Positions 18,211-26,195 of a DNA stretch of 64,000 nucleotides are shown one piece after another. The stretch covers positions 62,001-126,000 of the forward strand of contig FR888494.1 of the NCBI GenBank assembly GCA_000432155.1, given 5' to 3'. Source of the stretch: Eubacterium sp. CAG:274 (GTDB taxonomy: Bacteria; Bacillota; Clostridia; Lachnospirales; CAG-274). Under the pieces are notes generated by a model. It saw only the letters and a list, made by a program, of their open reading frames with translations. It was not told where the DNA came from and made no database searches. Position 1 is the first letter of the stretch. Every line of letters begins with the position of its first letter. A program made the translations under genes and the position numbers.

Positions 18211-18351
18211 TTATTTTTCCTCTTTCTTTATTGGAGTAACTTCATTTATCAATTTTCCACATTCTTTCAAAATATCATCTATATTTTCACTATTACAATA
18301 GCTGTCATCTATAATTATCTTTATATTTTCAGTTTGGTCTACTTTTTTCAT
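18211..18351 (-). CDS. 46-residue acidic/basic peptide divergent from the recombinase; candidate recombination directionality factor
   Basis: ATG 18349-18351 has GAGGTGATTTAAT upstream and the frame closes at TAA 18211-18213. The peptide starts MKKVDQTENIKIIIDD and ends in a Lys/Glu run; it has no membrane or signal segment. No family is recognised. The recombinase start lies 74 bases away on the other strand. Serine integrases need a small accessory protein for excision (SprB of Bacillus SPbeta is of similar size), and this is the only unassigned small gene in the element, so an RDF role is a positional guess only. Confidence 0.5.
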   Translation of the reverse strand: MKKVDQTENIKIIIDDSYCNSENIDDILKECGKLINEVTPIKKEEK

Positions 18352-18371
18352 ATTAAATCACCTCTTTTTAT

Positions 18372-18399
18372 TCATATTCCCAATTATAAAAAATATAAT
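18372..18399 (+). promoter_or_regulatory. Promoter of the recombinase: overlapping sigma-E-like and sigma-A-like elements
   Basis: TCATATT (18372-18378) matches the sigma-E -35 KMATATT fully; 13 bases later AATATAAT (18392-18399) matches 6 of 8 of CATACAMT. The same DNA can be read as sigma-A TTCATA-17-TATAAT. A mother-cell promoter is attractive given the role inferred, but is not proven by sequence. Confidence 0.4.
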
Positions 18400-18425
18400 T
18401 TTCTCAAAGTATTTCAGGTGATATT

Positions 18426-19898
18426 ATGGCATATTGTATGTATTTAAGAAAATCCCGAGCTGATAAAGATTACGAAAATTCATCAACGGAAGCTATACTT
18501 AACAGACACGAAAAAGCATTACTGGAGCTAGCACAAAATAACAATTATAAAATTTCACAAATATTTAGAGAAGTTGTTTCTGGTGAAACTTTAAGTCAAA
18601 GACCAGAAATGCAAAAATTATTAGCCCAAGTGGAAAACAATATGTATGACGGTGTACTGGTAATGGAAGTTGAAAGACTTGCAAGAGGAAATTCTGTTGA
18701 CCAAGGTATTATTGCCCAAGCCTTTAAATACTCAAACACATTAATAATAACCCCTACAAAAGTTTATGACCCACAAAATGAATTTGACGAAGAATATTTC
18801 GAATTTGGCCTCTTTATGAGCAGACGAGAATATAAAACAATTAACCGTAGACTTAATGCTGGCCGTCTAGCATCTTGTAAGGAGGGAAAATTTGTAGGCT
18901 CTATAACACCCTATGGATATTCAAAGGAGAAATTAAAAAATCAAAAAGGTTACAAACTTGTACCTGACCTTGAAGAAAGTAAGGTTTTAAAATTAATATT
19001 TGAATTATACACCAATTCTATGGGAATAAGAAATATTTGCAAGTACCTTGATAGTTTAGGTATAAAACCAAGAAATTCCCAAAATTGGAGTACCTCAACA
19101 ATACGAGATATTTTAAAAAATCCTGTATACACAGGCAAAATACTATGGCATAAGACTTATTCAACAAAAACTACAAAAGACGGTATTGTAAAATCCAAAA
19201 GACATAGAAATAAAGACAATTTTTACACTTTCAATGGAATACATAGTCCACTAATTTCAGATGATATATTTCAAAAAGCACAAAATATACTACTACAAAA
19301 CTCCCACACACCAGTAAACAACTTGTTATTAAAAAATTCATTTGCGGGCATTTTGTATTGTAATTTATGTGGAAAAGCCATTGTCAGAAGATTAGTAAAC
19401 AACAAATACCAATACCTTATGTGTAATAACCCTAACTGTCAAAATAACACTACAGACCTTAAAATCATTGAAAACCGCATTTTAAATGTTATAGAAAATT
19501 ATTTTAACTATACTATATTCCCTACTACTTTTGAAAAAGAAGACAATTCCAATGAATTATTCTATATCAATAAAGAAATTAATAAACTAAAACTTCAACT
19601 TAACAATATTTTTAACCTACTTGAGCAAAAAGTATATAGCGAGGAAACTTTTTTAGAGCGAAAACAACTATTGGAAAAAAATATAGAGATATTAACATTA
19701 CAAAAAGGAAAATTTGAAAATAATGCAAACAAAACTAATCCCATTGATACGCCTGTTACAATCTTAGAACTGTATAATAAATTAAATGATATAAAAAGCA
19801 AAAATCAGCTACTTCAAAACATCTTTAGTAAAATTTACTATTCAAAAATTGACAACAATATTGAAATAACAATATATAGTAAAATTCCTATAAAGTAA
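18426..19898 (+). CDS. Large serine recombinase of the cotJC element (SpoIVCA/TnpX-like)
   Basis: This site-specific DNA recombinase cuts through a serine-DNA intermediate. The N-terminal resolvase domain (about 1-150) has the nucleophile Ser10 in YLRKSRAD and the arginine segment VERLARGN. The recombinase domain (about 160-290) contains ITPYGY and ILKNPVYTGKI. A zinc ribbon (CNLCGK ... CNNPNC, near 318-340) and a coiled-coil C-terminus follow. At 490 residues it is full length. AGGTGATATT precedes ATG. It is the only mobility gene of the element and stops two bases before the attP arm at 19900, the usual integrase-att arrangement. It very likely excises the element to rebuild cotJC. Confidence 0.93.
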   Translation: MAYCMYLRKSRADKDYENSSTEAILNRHEKALLELAQNNNYKISQIFREVVSGETLSQRPEMQKLLAQVENNMYDGVLVMEVERLARGNSVDQGIIAQAFKYSNTLIITPTKVYDPQNEFDEEYFEFGLFMSRREYKTINRRLNAGRLASCKEGKFVGSITPYGYSKEKLKNQKGYKLVPDLEESKVLKLIFELYTNSMGIRNICKYLDSLGIKPRNSQNWSTSTIRDILKNPVYTGKILWHKTYSTKTTKDGIVKSKRHRNKDNFYTFNGIHSPLISDDIFQKAQNILLQNSHTPVNNLLLKNSFAGILYCNLCGKAIVRRLVNNKYQYLMCNNPNCQNNTTDLKIIENRILNVIENYFNYTIFPTTFEKEDNSNELFYINKEINKLKLQLNNIFNLLEQKVYSEETFLERKQLLEKNIEILTLQKGKFENNANKTNPIDTPVTILELYNKLNDIKSKNQLLQNIFSKIYYSKIDNNIEITIYSKIPIK

Positions 19899-19899
19899 T

Positions 19900-19933
19900 T
19901 TTACAACTGTAGTGTACCTAGGAATTGGCTCAT
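19900..19933 (+). mobile_element. attR: right boundary of the cotJC-intervening element
   Basis: The arm 19900-19920 is followed by GGAA (19921-19924) and then TTGGCTCAT of cotJC. Its reverse complement matches 15 of 21 bases of the arm at 11019-11039, including TAGG next to the core and CTACAG further out. Confidence 0.85.
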
Positions 19934-20476
19934 ATTGAAATTGTAGGTGCTATGTGCTTACAGCTTAGTGAAAATGCTGACCCTGAAGAAATTAAGGCTG
20001 CCGGTTTTGACTCCTATTTCGTAGACCATGGAACTGGTGTATATCCATGTAGTGCTGCTGGTGTTCCCTTTAATGCAGCTTGCCTTGCATCAAAAGGAGA
20101 CCCTATAACAGACCTAAACGAAGACCTTGCTGCCGAGCAGAAAGCCAGAACAACTTACGAATATCTTATGAAAATGACAGATGACCCTGATGTATTAGAG
20201 CCATTAAAGTTCCTTAGGGAACGCGAAATTGTTCATTATCAAAGATTTGGTGAGGCTCTTAGAATTGTTCAAGATAAATTAAATAGCAACGACTTTTTCT
20301 ATATGCGTCCTAATAGGTCAAAAGATTGCAACAAACCTAGTAGCAGACCAATGGACAGAGATATGGATAAAAATATGAAAGATTGTACACCAATGAAAGA
20401 TAATAGAAAAGACAATATGCCAATGAATGATTCAAAAAAAGATTCTATGAAAGATTGTATGCCAAAGTGTAGATAA
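19925..20476 (+). pseudogene. cotJC: cotJC, 3' part (183 codons), separated from its start by the intervening element
   Basis: Starting at TTG (Leu after rejoining) it encodes LAHIEIVGAM..., the conserved core including GVPFNAACLASKGDPI, DLAAEQKARTTYEYL and LKFLREREIVHYQRFGEAL, with the Glu/His ligands of Mn-catalase-like CotJC. It then continues with a C-terminal tail of about 45 residues rich in Met, Asp, Lys and Cys (repeats like KDCMPM), beyond the usual length of about 190 residues. There is no SD or ATG, so it is not a stand-alone gene. The absence of any stop supports selection for the rejoined product. Confidence 0.9.
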
Positions 20477-20485
20477 ATACAAAAA

Positions 20486-20512
20486 AGGAGAGAACCTCAT
20501 AGGCTCTCTCCT
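20486..20512 (-). terminator. Terminator of the yfhO operon (possibly bidirectional with cotJC)
   Basis: AGGAGAG/CTCTCCT stem; on the minus strand followed by six T or more. On the plus strand the hairpin follows cotJC but lacks a T run. Confidence 0.8.
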
Positions 20513-20522
20513 AAAACTTGAA

Positions 20523-23276
20523 TTAAGCTGTAACTTCTGGTGTTACAGGAATATTCTTTTGTTTTCTCTTTTTATCGAAAATAGTGTAGCCAACAAGTGC
20601 AACAACAGAAACACAAGAAATAACAAGACCCGGTACAAGACCTCTAGTCTTAAACTTAAATTCTACTGTATGTTCGCCCTTTGTAATGTCAACACCAATA
20701 ACACCTCTGTTACCAATATCAACCTTATCAACAGCCTTACCGTCTACAAATACATGCCAACCATCTACATAAGGAATTGAAGTAAACATTACGCCATCTT
20801 CAACTGCGTTAATAGTACCTGTAATATCTGTATCCTTAAAGTCTGTAATGTTGAATGTATGCTGATTAAGTTTATCATAAGCCTGCTGGAATACAGAATC
20901 ATTATAGCTTGCAGCATAAATCTTAACAGTACCGTCTTTTCTGTAAGTCTTTTCGAATTCACCCTTGTTTGTAAGAGCAAATGAAACAGTAATCTTTTCG
21001 CCCTTTGAAACATGACCTACATCAAATAAACTCTTACCTGCACTAAGTTCTCTATCTTCATTAGCTGTGTTTGTAACATACTTAACTCTCTTAGCATTTC
21101 CGGCATCTACATATACGAATAAATACTGGTCCTTATCAGAAACTATTTCAGCAGTTACTGTAGGTTCTAATGAAAGATTTGCTGGTTCTGTAAGTGTATA
21201 CTTAAATGTATTGTTGCCTTCTTCATCTCTTGTGTTCATAAATGTCTTATTAAGGCTTGTAATAGGAACATCTGTAAACATTTCGCCACTAACACCAGCA
21301 GCATCGTTTATAAACTGATTTTGAACAGCGAAAGGAGTTGAATCCTTAGTTTCCCAATTCTTAATCTTTGAATCAGTCATAAATCCTAAAGGAAGAACTC
21401 TATCATTCTGATATACCCAAACATTATCAATCTGGTCAATCTTATGGTAACGCTCATTCTTGATTTCGCCATTACCACTATCATCAGCCTTGTTCATAAC
21501 ATACTTAACATCGAAGAGTGCATCAACTAAAGCAGTTGGGTCATAGTATCTGTATGAGTTACCTGTAGCGGCAATACCTAATGAACCAATAAAGTCTGAG
21601 ATACCACCTGGAGCAAGAGATGAGAACTGTGAAAATCCTCTATAGTGATACAATGCTGCATCATTTATAGTTGTAAATCTTCTAAATTCAGTTCTATAGA
21701 AATTACCATTTTCCTTTTCGTTAAGTTTCGCTACAGCCTCATCAGTTGCAGGAATATACTTAACATATGAATCTCTGCTTGTTGTTCTATCAAGACCTAC
21801 ATAACTTGAGAACATTGCTTCTGCAACAGCAAATACGAAAAATACTGTAAACACAGTTGCATAACCTGTGCTTTCTGTACCCTTGTAGATATTGAGAAGT
21901 ATAATATAGCAAATCATAGCAACAATATTAATTACAATATCTCCATTATCAAGAACTCTATCAATATCACTAATATTTGGAGCAAGTACAAATTCTGTTA
22001 AAAGAATTATACAAGTGTAAATTATGAAAGCATAATTTAAAATATCTAACTTAGTATTTTTAATATCCCAGAATGCTACAAAAGCAAGTCTAAGCATAAT
22101 AAAACTATATATAAATGTATATCTATGAGGTAAGTTAGATGGGAAGTGAGCACCATGGATAAGGTAATCCAAAGGCTTGATACAGCTACATAAGAGCATA
22201 AATATCAAAAGTGCTGCCATACCTATTTTTTCTTTTTTATTAACTCTCTTATTTGCAAAGTATAATGGAGCAAGCATAACTGCAAGAACACCACTATATA
22301 CATTTGGTAAGTCCTCATTTCTTGCAAGTACAACCGGTCTTGCACCAATGAAGTGGTTTGTAATAAGCTGATATACATTCTGATATATTTCAAACCTAGG
22401 GAAACCTGTGTTACTTGTTGCTGTCTGTCCCAAAGCAAGAGCTGTAGGTATTGTCAAGAACATTGAAATACCACCACCTATTATGGAAACAATGGCAAAC
22501 TTTATAAATCTTGAAATCATTACTTTCTTGTCGTGTTTCCAATCATAGTTAGAGAACAATATAACAAGGAAATAAAGTGATGCAAAAATACAAATAATAA
22601 AGGCAATATAGAAGTTTACAATAATAACTATTGCCAATGTAATTGAATAGAATAAATGCTTATCTTCTTTTACAAGTTTTTCTATTCCAAGAGCTATAAG
22701 TGGGAATAATGCAACTGAATCAAGCCACATTACATTCCAATAGTAGCCAGTTACGAAAGCTGTAAAGGCATAGAAAACACCAAATACAACAATACTCATA
22801 TCATTTCTCTTAAAAGATTCTTTAAGATAATATGCGAAAAATGCTCCACAAAAAGCAATTTTTAAAAGAATGAAAAGTGCAAGAGCTTCCGGCATATTTC
22901 CTTGAGGAAAGAACAATATTAAAAAGCTCAACGGACTGGTTGTATAGTAAGCCAACTGTGTATAGAACTCTTTACCTAAACCACCTTCCCAGCTATAAAA
23001 CAGACTCTGGTGATTTAAAATACGACTTCTTAATTCTTCGTGGAAAGGTCCATACTGATGATACAAGTCAACCTTTAAAACAATTTGGTCGCCAAAAGGA
23101 TATACACCTCTGAACCAATAAGTTGCACACATAATAAGTGCAGCAACAAAAAATGTTAAAATAACAAATTTGTTTTCCAAAAACCAATTTTTATTTCTTT
23201 CATAAGATGGTAGTTCAATACTTCCACCGTCAGCAAAAGAAACAAATTGCTTTTTCTTTTTACTTTGATAACCCAT
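20523..23276 (-). CDS. yfhO: YfhO-family membrane glycosyltransferase
   Basis: A very hydrophobic N-terminal half with about a dozen membrane helices precedes an extracytoplasmic beta-rich region (about 480-870) and a last helix. The early YPFGDQIVLKVDLYHQY is the acidic first-loop motif of GT-C type YfhO proteins. The 917 residues are normal. In Bacillus YfhO, with CsbB and GtcA, adds sugars to lipoteichoic acid outside the membrane. The same three functions are encoded here in one operon, so transfer of a lipid-linked sugar to a wall polymer is inferred. The final acceptor is not known. AAGGAGAAAGAAA precedes ATG. Confidence 0.88.
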   Translation of the reverse strand: MGYQSKKKKQFVSFADGGSIELPSYERNKNWFLENKFVILTFFVAALIMCATYWFRGVYPFGDQIVLKVDLYHQYGPFHEELRSRILNHQSLFYSWEGGLGKEFYTQLAYYTTSPLSFLILFFPQGNMPEALALFILLKIAFCGAFFAYYLKESFKRNDMSIVVFGVFYAFTAFVTGYYWNVMWLDSVALFPLIALGIEKLVKEDKHLFYSITLAIVIIVNFYIAFIICIFASLYFLVILFSNYDWKHDKKVMISRFIKFAIVSIIGGGISMFLTIPTALALGQTATSNTGFPRFEIYQNVYQLITNHFIGARPVVLARNEDLPNVYSGVLAVMLAPLYFANKRVNKKEKIGMAALLIFMLLCSCIKPLDYLIHGAHFPSNLPHRYTFIYSFIMLRLAFVAFWDIKNTKLDILNYAFIIYTCIILLTEFVLAPNISDIDRVLDNGDIVINIVAMICYIILLNIYKGTESTGYATVFTVFFVFAVAEAMFSSYVGLDRTTSRDSYVKYIPATDEAVAKLNEKENGNFYRTEFRRFTTINDAALYHYRGFSQFSSLAPGGISDFIGSLGIAATGNSYRYYDPTALVDALFDVKYVMNKADDSGNGEIKNERYHKIDQIDNVWVYQNDRVLPLGFMTDSKIKNWETKDSTPFAVQNQFINDAAGVSGEMFTDVPITSLNKTFMNTRDEEGNNTFKYTLTEPANLSLEPTVTAEIVSDKDQYLFVYVDAGNAKRVKYVTNTANEDRELSAGKSLFDVGHVSKGEKITVSFALTNKGEFEKTYRKDGTVKIYAASYNDSVFQQAYDKLNQHTFNITDFKDTDITGTINAVEDGVMFTSIPYVDGWHVFVDGKAVDKVDIGNRGVIGVDITKGEHTVEFKFKTRGLVPGLVISCVSVVALVGYTIFDKKRKQKNIPVTPEVTA

Positions 23277-23287
23277 TTTCTTTCTCC

Positions 23288-23716
23288 TTATTTTTTGAAT
23301 ATAAATAATTTACTGAATACATAATTCATAACTACAATAGCAAACTGTGCAAGTATTTTGCATAATGTGTCATTTATTCCTATAAGTATAGCAGTTATGT
23401 ACATCCAAGCCATTTCAAAACCGAAGGAAAAAAGTCTTGCTCCTACAAAAGCAGACATTTCTCTCAGCAGGTCCTTTAGTCCTTTAGTTTTTGACTGAAA
23501 CACCCATATTTTATTAGTAACATAGGCAAAAGCAACCGCACATACCCAAGAAACAACATTTGAACACATTACAGTTTCATCATAGCCAATGAAATTAATC
23601 AGTATTCTACTTGAAATATAATAAGAACCTATACTAACAACTGTAGCAAGGACACCAAAGAATAAATAGCTTATGGTTTCCCTGTTTAACAGCTTAGTCA
23701 TTATCTTCTCTATCAT
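23288..23716 (-). CDS. GtrA-family membrane protein (polyprenyl-phosphate sugar translocation)
   Basis: The 142 residues contain four membrane helices and the GtrA signature ISYLFFGVLATVVSIGSYY and FAYVTNKIWVF. Members are thought to flip undecaprenyl-phosphate-sugar made by the partner glycosyltransferase. GGAGGAGATAA precedes ATG, and it begins directly at the end of the glycosyltransferase gene, so the two are coupled. Confidence 0.9.
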   Translation of the reverse strand: MIEKIMTKLLNRETISYLFFGVLATVVSIGSYYISSRILINFIGYDETVMCSNVVSWVCAVAFAYVTNKIWVFQSKTKGLKDLLREMSAFVGARLFSFGFEMAWMYITAILIGINDTLCKILAQFAIVVMNYVFSKLFIFKK

Positions 23717-24670
23717 TTATCTCCTCCCGTAATCGTGCTTTGGGTCTTCAATGTTAGTCTTACCTATTATATATATAGGTCTGTTTTTGACTTCCATATA
23801 CATTTTGCCAATGTATTCGCCCAAAATACCACAGCACAATATTATAAATCCACAGAGGAAAAGCATTATTGCTAAAAGTGAAGCATATCCTGGAACACTT
23901 TTACCTGAAACCAAAGTCTTTATAACAACGCCTATGAAATAAATGAAAGAACAAGTTGATACTACTGAACCCACAAGGGTAGCAATTTTCAAAGGTGCTG
24001 TAGAAAAAGCTGTTATACCATTTATTGCATACTTAAATAATGACCAAAAGCTCCACTTTGTTTCGCCAGCAGCTCTTTCTACATCATAGAATGAAATCCA
24101 TTTCGTATCAAAACCGACCCAGCTAAATATACCTTTGCTAAATCTTTGAACTTCACTCATAGCAAGTATGGCATTTATCATATTTCTACTCATCATTCTA
24201 AAGTCCCCTGCACCGTCTGGCATATCAACCTCAGAAATTTTGTTTATCAGCTTGTAGAATTTCCTTGTAAACCAAGTCCTAAGAGGTGGGTCCCCGTCAC
24301 GAGATGCTCTGTTGGTGGCACAGCAGTCATAACCCTCTTCCATTGCCTCAAGCATTTTAGGAATAAGTGCCGGTGGATGCTGTAAATCTGCATCAAGCAA
24401 AACAGCGTAATCCCCACTTGAATTTTTAAGACCTGCATACATAGCAGATTCCTTACCAAAATTTCTTGAAAAAGATATATATTTAATTCTCTCATCTTTT
24501 TCGGCAAGGGATTTCATAATATCCAGAGTGTTATCCTTACTTCCGTCATTTATGAATATAAAACCAAAATCATAACCCTCTATGCTATCAACTACTTTTA
24601 CTGCTTCATCATAAAACATTTGTAAAACAGCAGACTCATTGTAGCAAGGAACTATTAATTCTACTTTCAT
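23717..24670 (-). CDS. GtrB/CsbB-type glycosyltransferase family 2
   Basis: It makes polyprenyl-phosphate-linked sugar from a nucleotide sugar. The N-terminal GT-A domain carries LIVPCYNESAVL, FINDGSKDNT, the DAD-type LLDADLQHPP and RDGDPPLRTWFTRKFY. Two C-terminal membrane helices are typical of GtrB. ATG 24668-24670 (MKVELIV) has AAGGAG six bases upstream and is better than the earlier in-frame start. First gene of the gtrB-gtrA-yfhO operon. Confidence 0.92.
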   Translation of the reverse strand: MKVELIVPCYNESAVLQMFYDEAVKVVDSIEGYDFGFIFINDGSKDNTLDIMKSLAEKDERIKYISFSRNFGKESAMYAGLKNSSGDYAVLLDADLQHPPALIPKMLEAMEEGYDCCATNRASRDGDPPLRTWFTRKFYKLINKISEVDMPDGAGDFRMMSRNMINAILAMSEVQRFSKGIFSWVGFDTKWISFYDVERAAGETKWSFWSLFKYAINGITAFSTAPLKIATLVGSVVSTCSFIYFIGVVIKTLVSGKSVPGYASLLAIMLFLCGFIILCCGILGEYIGKMYMEVKNRPIYIIGKTNIEDPKHDYGRR

Positions 24671-24726
24671 AATAAGCTCCTTTCTTTTGTACAAAATACT
24701 TGTCTATAATAGACCAAATCCATTTT

Positions 24727-24755
24727 ATTTTACTCCATAAATGAATTTATATCAA
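24727..24755 (-). promoter_or_regulatory. Promoter of the gtrB-gtrA-yfhO operon
   Basis: Minus strand TTGATA (24750-24755), 17-bp spacer, TAAAAT (24727-24732). Confidence 0.6.
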
Positions 24756-25034
24756 CTGTTTTTTGTTGTTTTCAATAAAATTACATTTTAAAATTATATA
24801 TAAACTTTTAAACATTATAGTGCAATATTCCTTTTAAACAAAAAACATAATATTAACAGCACCTTTGTGCTGGCATACATAAAAATATATATGTTTTCCA
24901 TAATTTTTTTAAGAAATAGATTGTAAAACTGTAAATTTTTTTAATTTTCAACTAATCGTAATATAAATCTATTGCTAGATTAGTTAAAATGTGGTATTAT
25001 GTAGTTGTATAATATTAAGGAGGTAAGAAACCTA
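24756..25034 (+). promoter_or_regulatory. Control region upstream of the GH105-ABC genes
   Basis: This very AT-rich gap has no gene. It holds a perfect hairpin CAGCAC-CTTT-GTGCTG (24857-24872) without a T run, an 8-bp inverted repeat AACTAATC/GATTAGTT (24950-24957 and 24978-24985), and a promoter TTAAAA-18-TATAAT (-10 at 25008-25013) whose -35 overlaps the right arm. AAGGAGG (25018-25024) is the SD. The inverted repeat is a reasonable operator; which regulator binds is unknown. Confidence 0.5.
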
Positions 25035-26192
25035 ATGAACATTTTAGATAAGTACATTGACCAGTTATTGGAAAAAAGTACACCACAGGCACCTATTTGG
25101 AATATTGAAAAAATAAAGAGCGGTAAGCCATCTACTTGGAACTATATTGACGGCTGTATGATTAAGGCAATTCTTGACCTTTATGCTATTAAGGGCGACA
25201 AGAAATTCCTTGAATTTGCAGATAGTTTTATTGACTACTTCGTTCAGGAAGATGGTTCAATTCATTCATATGACCCTCTTGAATACAATATTGATAATGT
25301 AAATGCTGGTAAGACACTTTTCGAACTTTACAAGCTCACAGGTAAAGAAAAGTATCGTAAGGCTATCGAAACTATTTATTCTCAGGTTAAATTCCAGCCT
25401 AGAACTAAGGAAGGTAACTTCTGGCATAAACTTATCTACCCATATCAGGTTTGGCTTGACGGTCTTTACATGGGTCAGCCATTCTATGTTCAGTACGAAG
25501 CTGAATTTAATAACTGTGAAAACATCATGGATAGTTTCCACCAGTTTATGAATGTTTATGAAATTATGAGAGACCCTAAGACAGGTCTTTACTACCATGG
25601 TTATGATTCTACAAAGCAGATTTTCTGGGCTGATAAGGAAACAGGTCTTTCTAAGAACTTCTGGATTAGAGCTTTAGGTTGGTACTCAATGGCTCTTATT
25701 GATACTGTTGCAGTTATGCCTGACCAGTTCCAGGAACAGAAGGACAAGCTTTGCTCTATCTACAAGGAATTAATTGACTCTATGCTTAAATTCCAGGACC
25801 CAAGTGGTATGTGGTATCAGGTAGTAGACCAGGGTGGTAAGGAAGGTAACTACCTTGAAACAAGTGGTAGTGCTATCTTTGCATACTCTATTATGAAGAG
25901 TGTAAGAATGGGTATTCTTGATAAGTCTTACTTCAAGCACGGCTTAAAGGCATTTAACGGTACTTGTGACAAGTATCTTTCAGAAAAAGACGGCGAACTT
26001 CAGCTTGATGGTATCTGTCTTGTTTCTGGTCTTGGACCTTATGACAACAAGCGTCGTGACGGTACATTCGAATACTATATGAGTGAACCAATCGTTTCTA
26101 ACGATGCAAAGGGTGTTGCTCCTCTTGTTCTTGCTTACATAGAAACTCTTTACTACTTAAAGAATTCAGAACACTATACTGAAACTAAGTAA
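25035..26192 (+). CDS. Unsaturated rhamnogalacturonyl hydrolase, GH105
   Basis: It hydrolyses the unsaturated galacturonyl residue from oligosaccharides left by pectate or rhamnogalacturonan lyases. The 385 residues form an alpha/alpha six-barrel. PYQVWLDGLYMGQPF (near residue 140) carries the catalytic Asp, and RALGWYSMALIDT and YLETSGSAIFAY are conserved. ATG 25035 with AAGGAGG upstream is used instead of an earlier in-frame start. No signal peptide, so it works on imported oligosaccharides in the cytoplasm. Codons are strongly biased, suggesting high expression. Confidence 0.93.
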   Translation: MNILDKYIDQLLEKSTPQAPIWNIEKIKSGKPSTWNYIDGCMIKAILDLYAIKGDKKFLEFADSFIDYFVQEDGSIHSYDPLEYNIDNVNAGKTLFELYKLTGKEKYRKAIETIYSQVKFQPRTKEGNFWHKLIYPYQVWLDGLYMGQPFYVQYEAEFNNCENIMDSFHQFMNVYEIMRDPKTGLYYHGYDSTKQIFWADKETGLSKNFWIRALGWYSMALIDTVAVMPDQFQEQKDKLCSIYKELIDSMLKFQDPSGMWYQVVDQGGKEGNYLETSGSAIFAYSIMKSVRMGILDKSYFKHGLKAFNGTCDKYLSEKDGELQLDGICLVSGLGPYDNKRRDGTFEYYMSEPIVSNDAKGVAPLVLAYIETLYYLKNSEHYTETK

Positions 26193-26195
26193 TAT

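Larger units (their letters stand above)
11018..19924 (+). mobile_element. Skin-like intervening element in cotJC, about 8,906 bp, serine-recombinase type
   Basis: The DNA between the two cotJC parts carries a large serine recombinase gene ending about 20 bp from the right boundary. Both boundaries share AGGAAT in a longer partial repeat. The offset between corresponding bases is 8,906. Excision joins GAA to TTG GCT CAT in frame. The joined element ends form an imperfect 21-bp dyad (15 of 21) around GGAA, an attP-like structure. The cargo, however, is an SLH protein, ilvE, a disrupted acyltransferase, a sirtuin, an aminotransferase and an Lrp regulator. No phage structural or replication genes are present. 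By analogy with the sigK skin element, excision in the mother cell during sporulation is inferred. End points are accurate to within the shared 6 bases. Confidence 0.85.
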
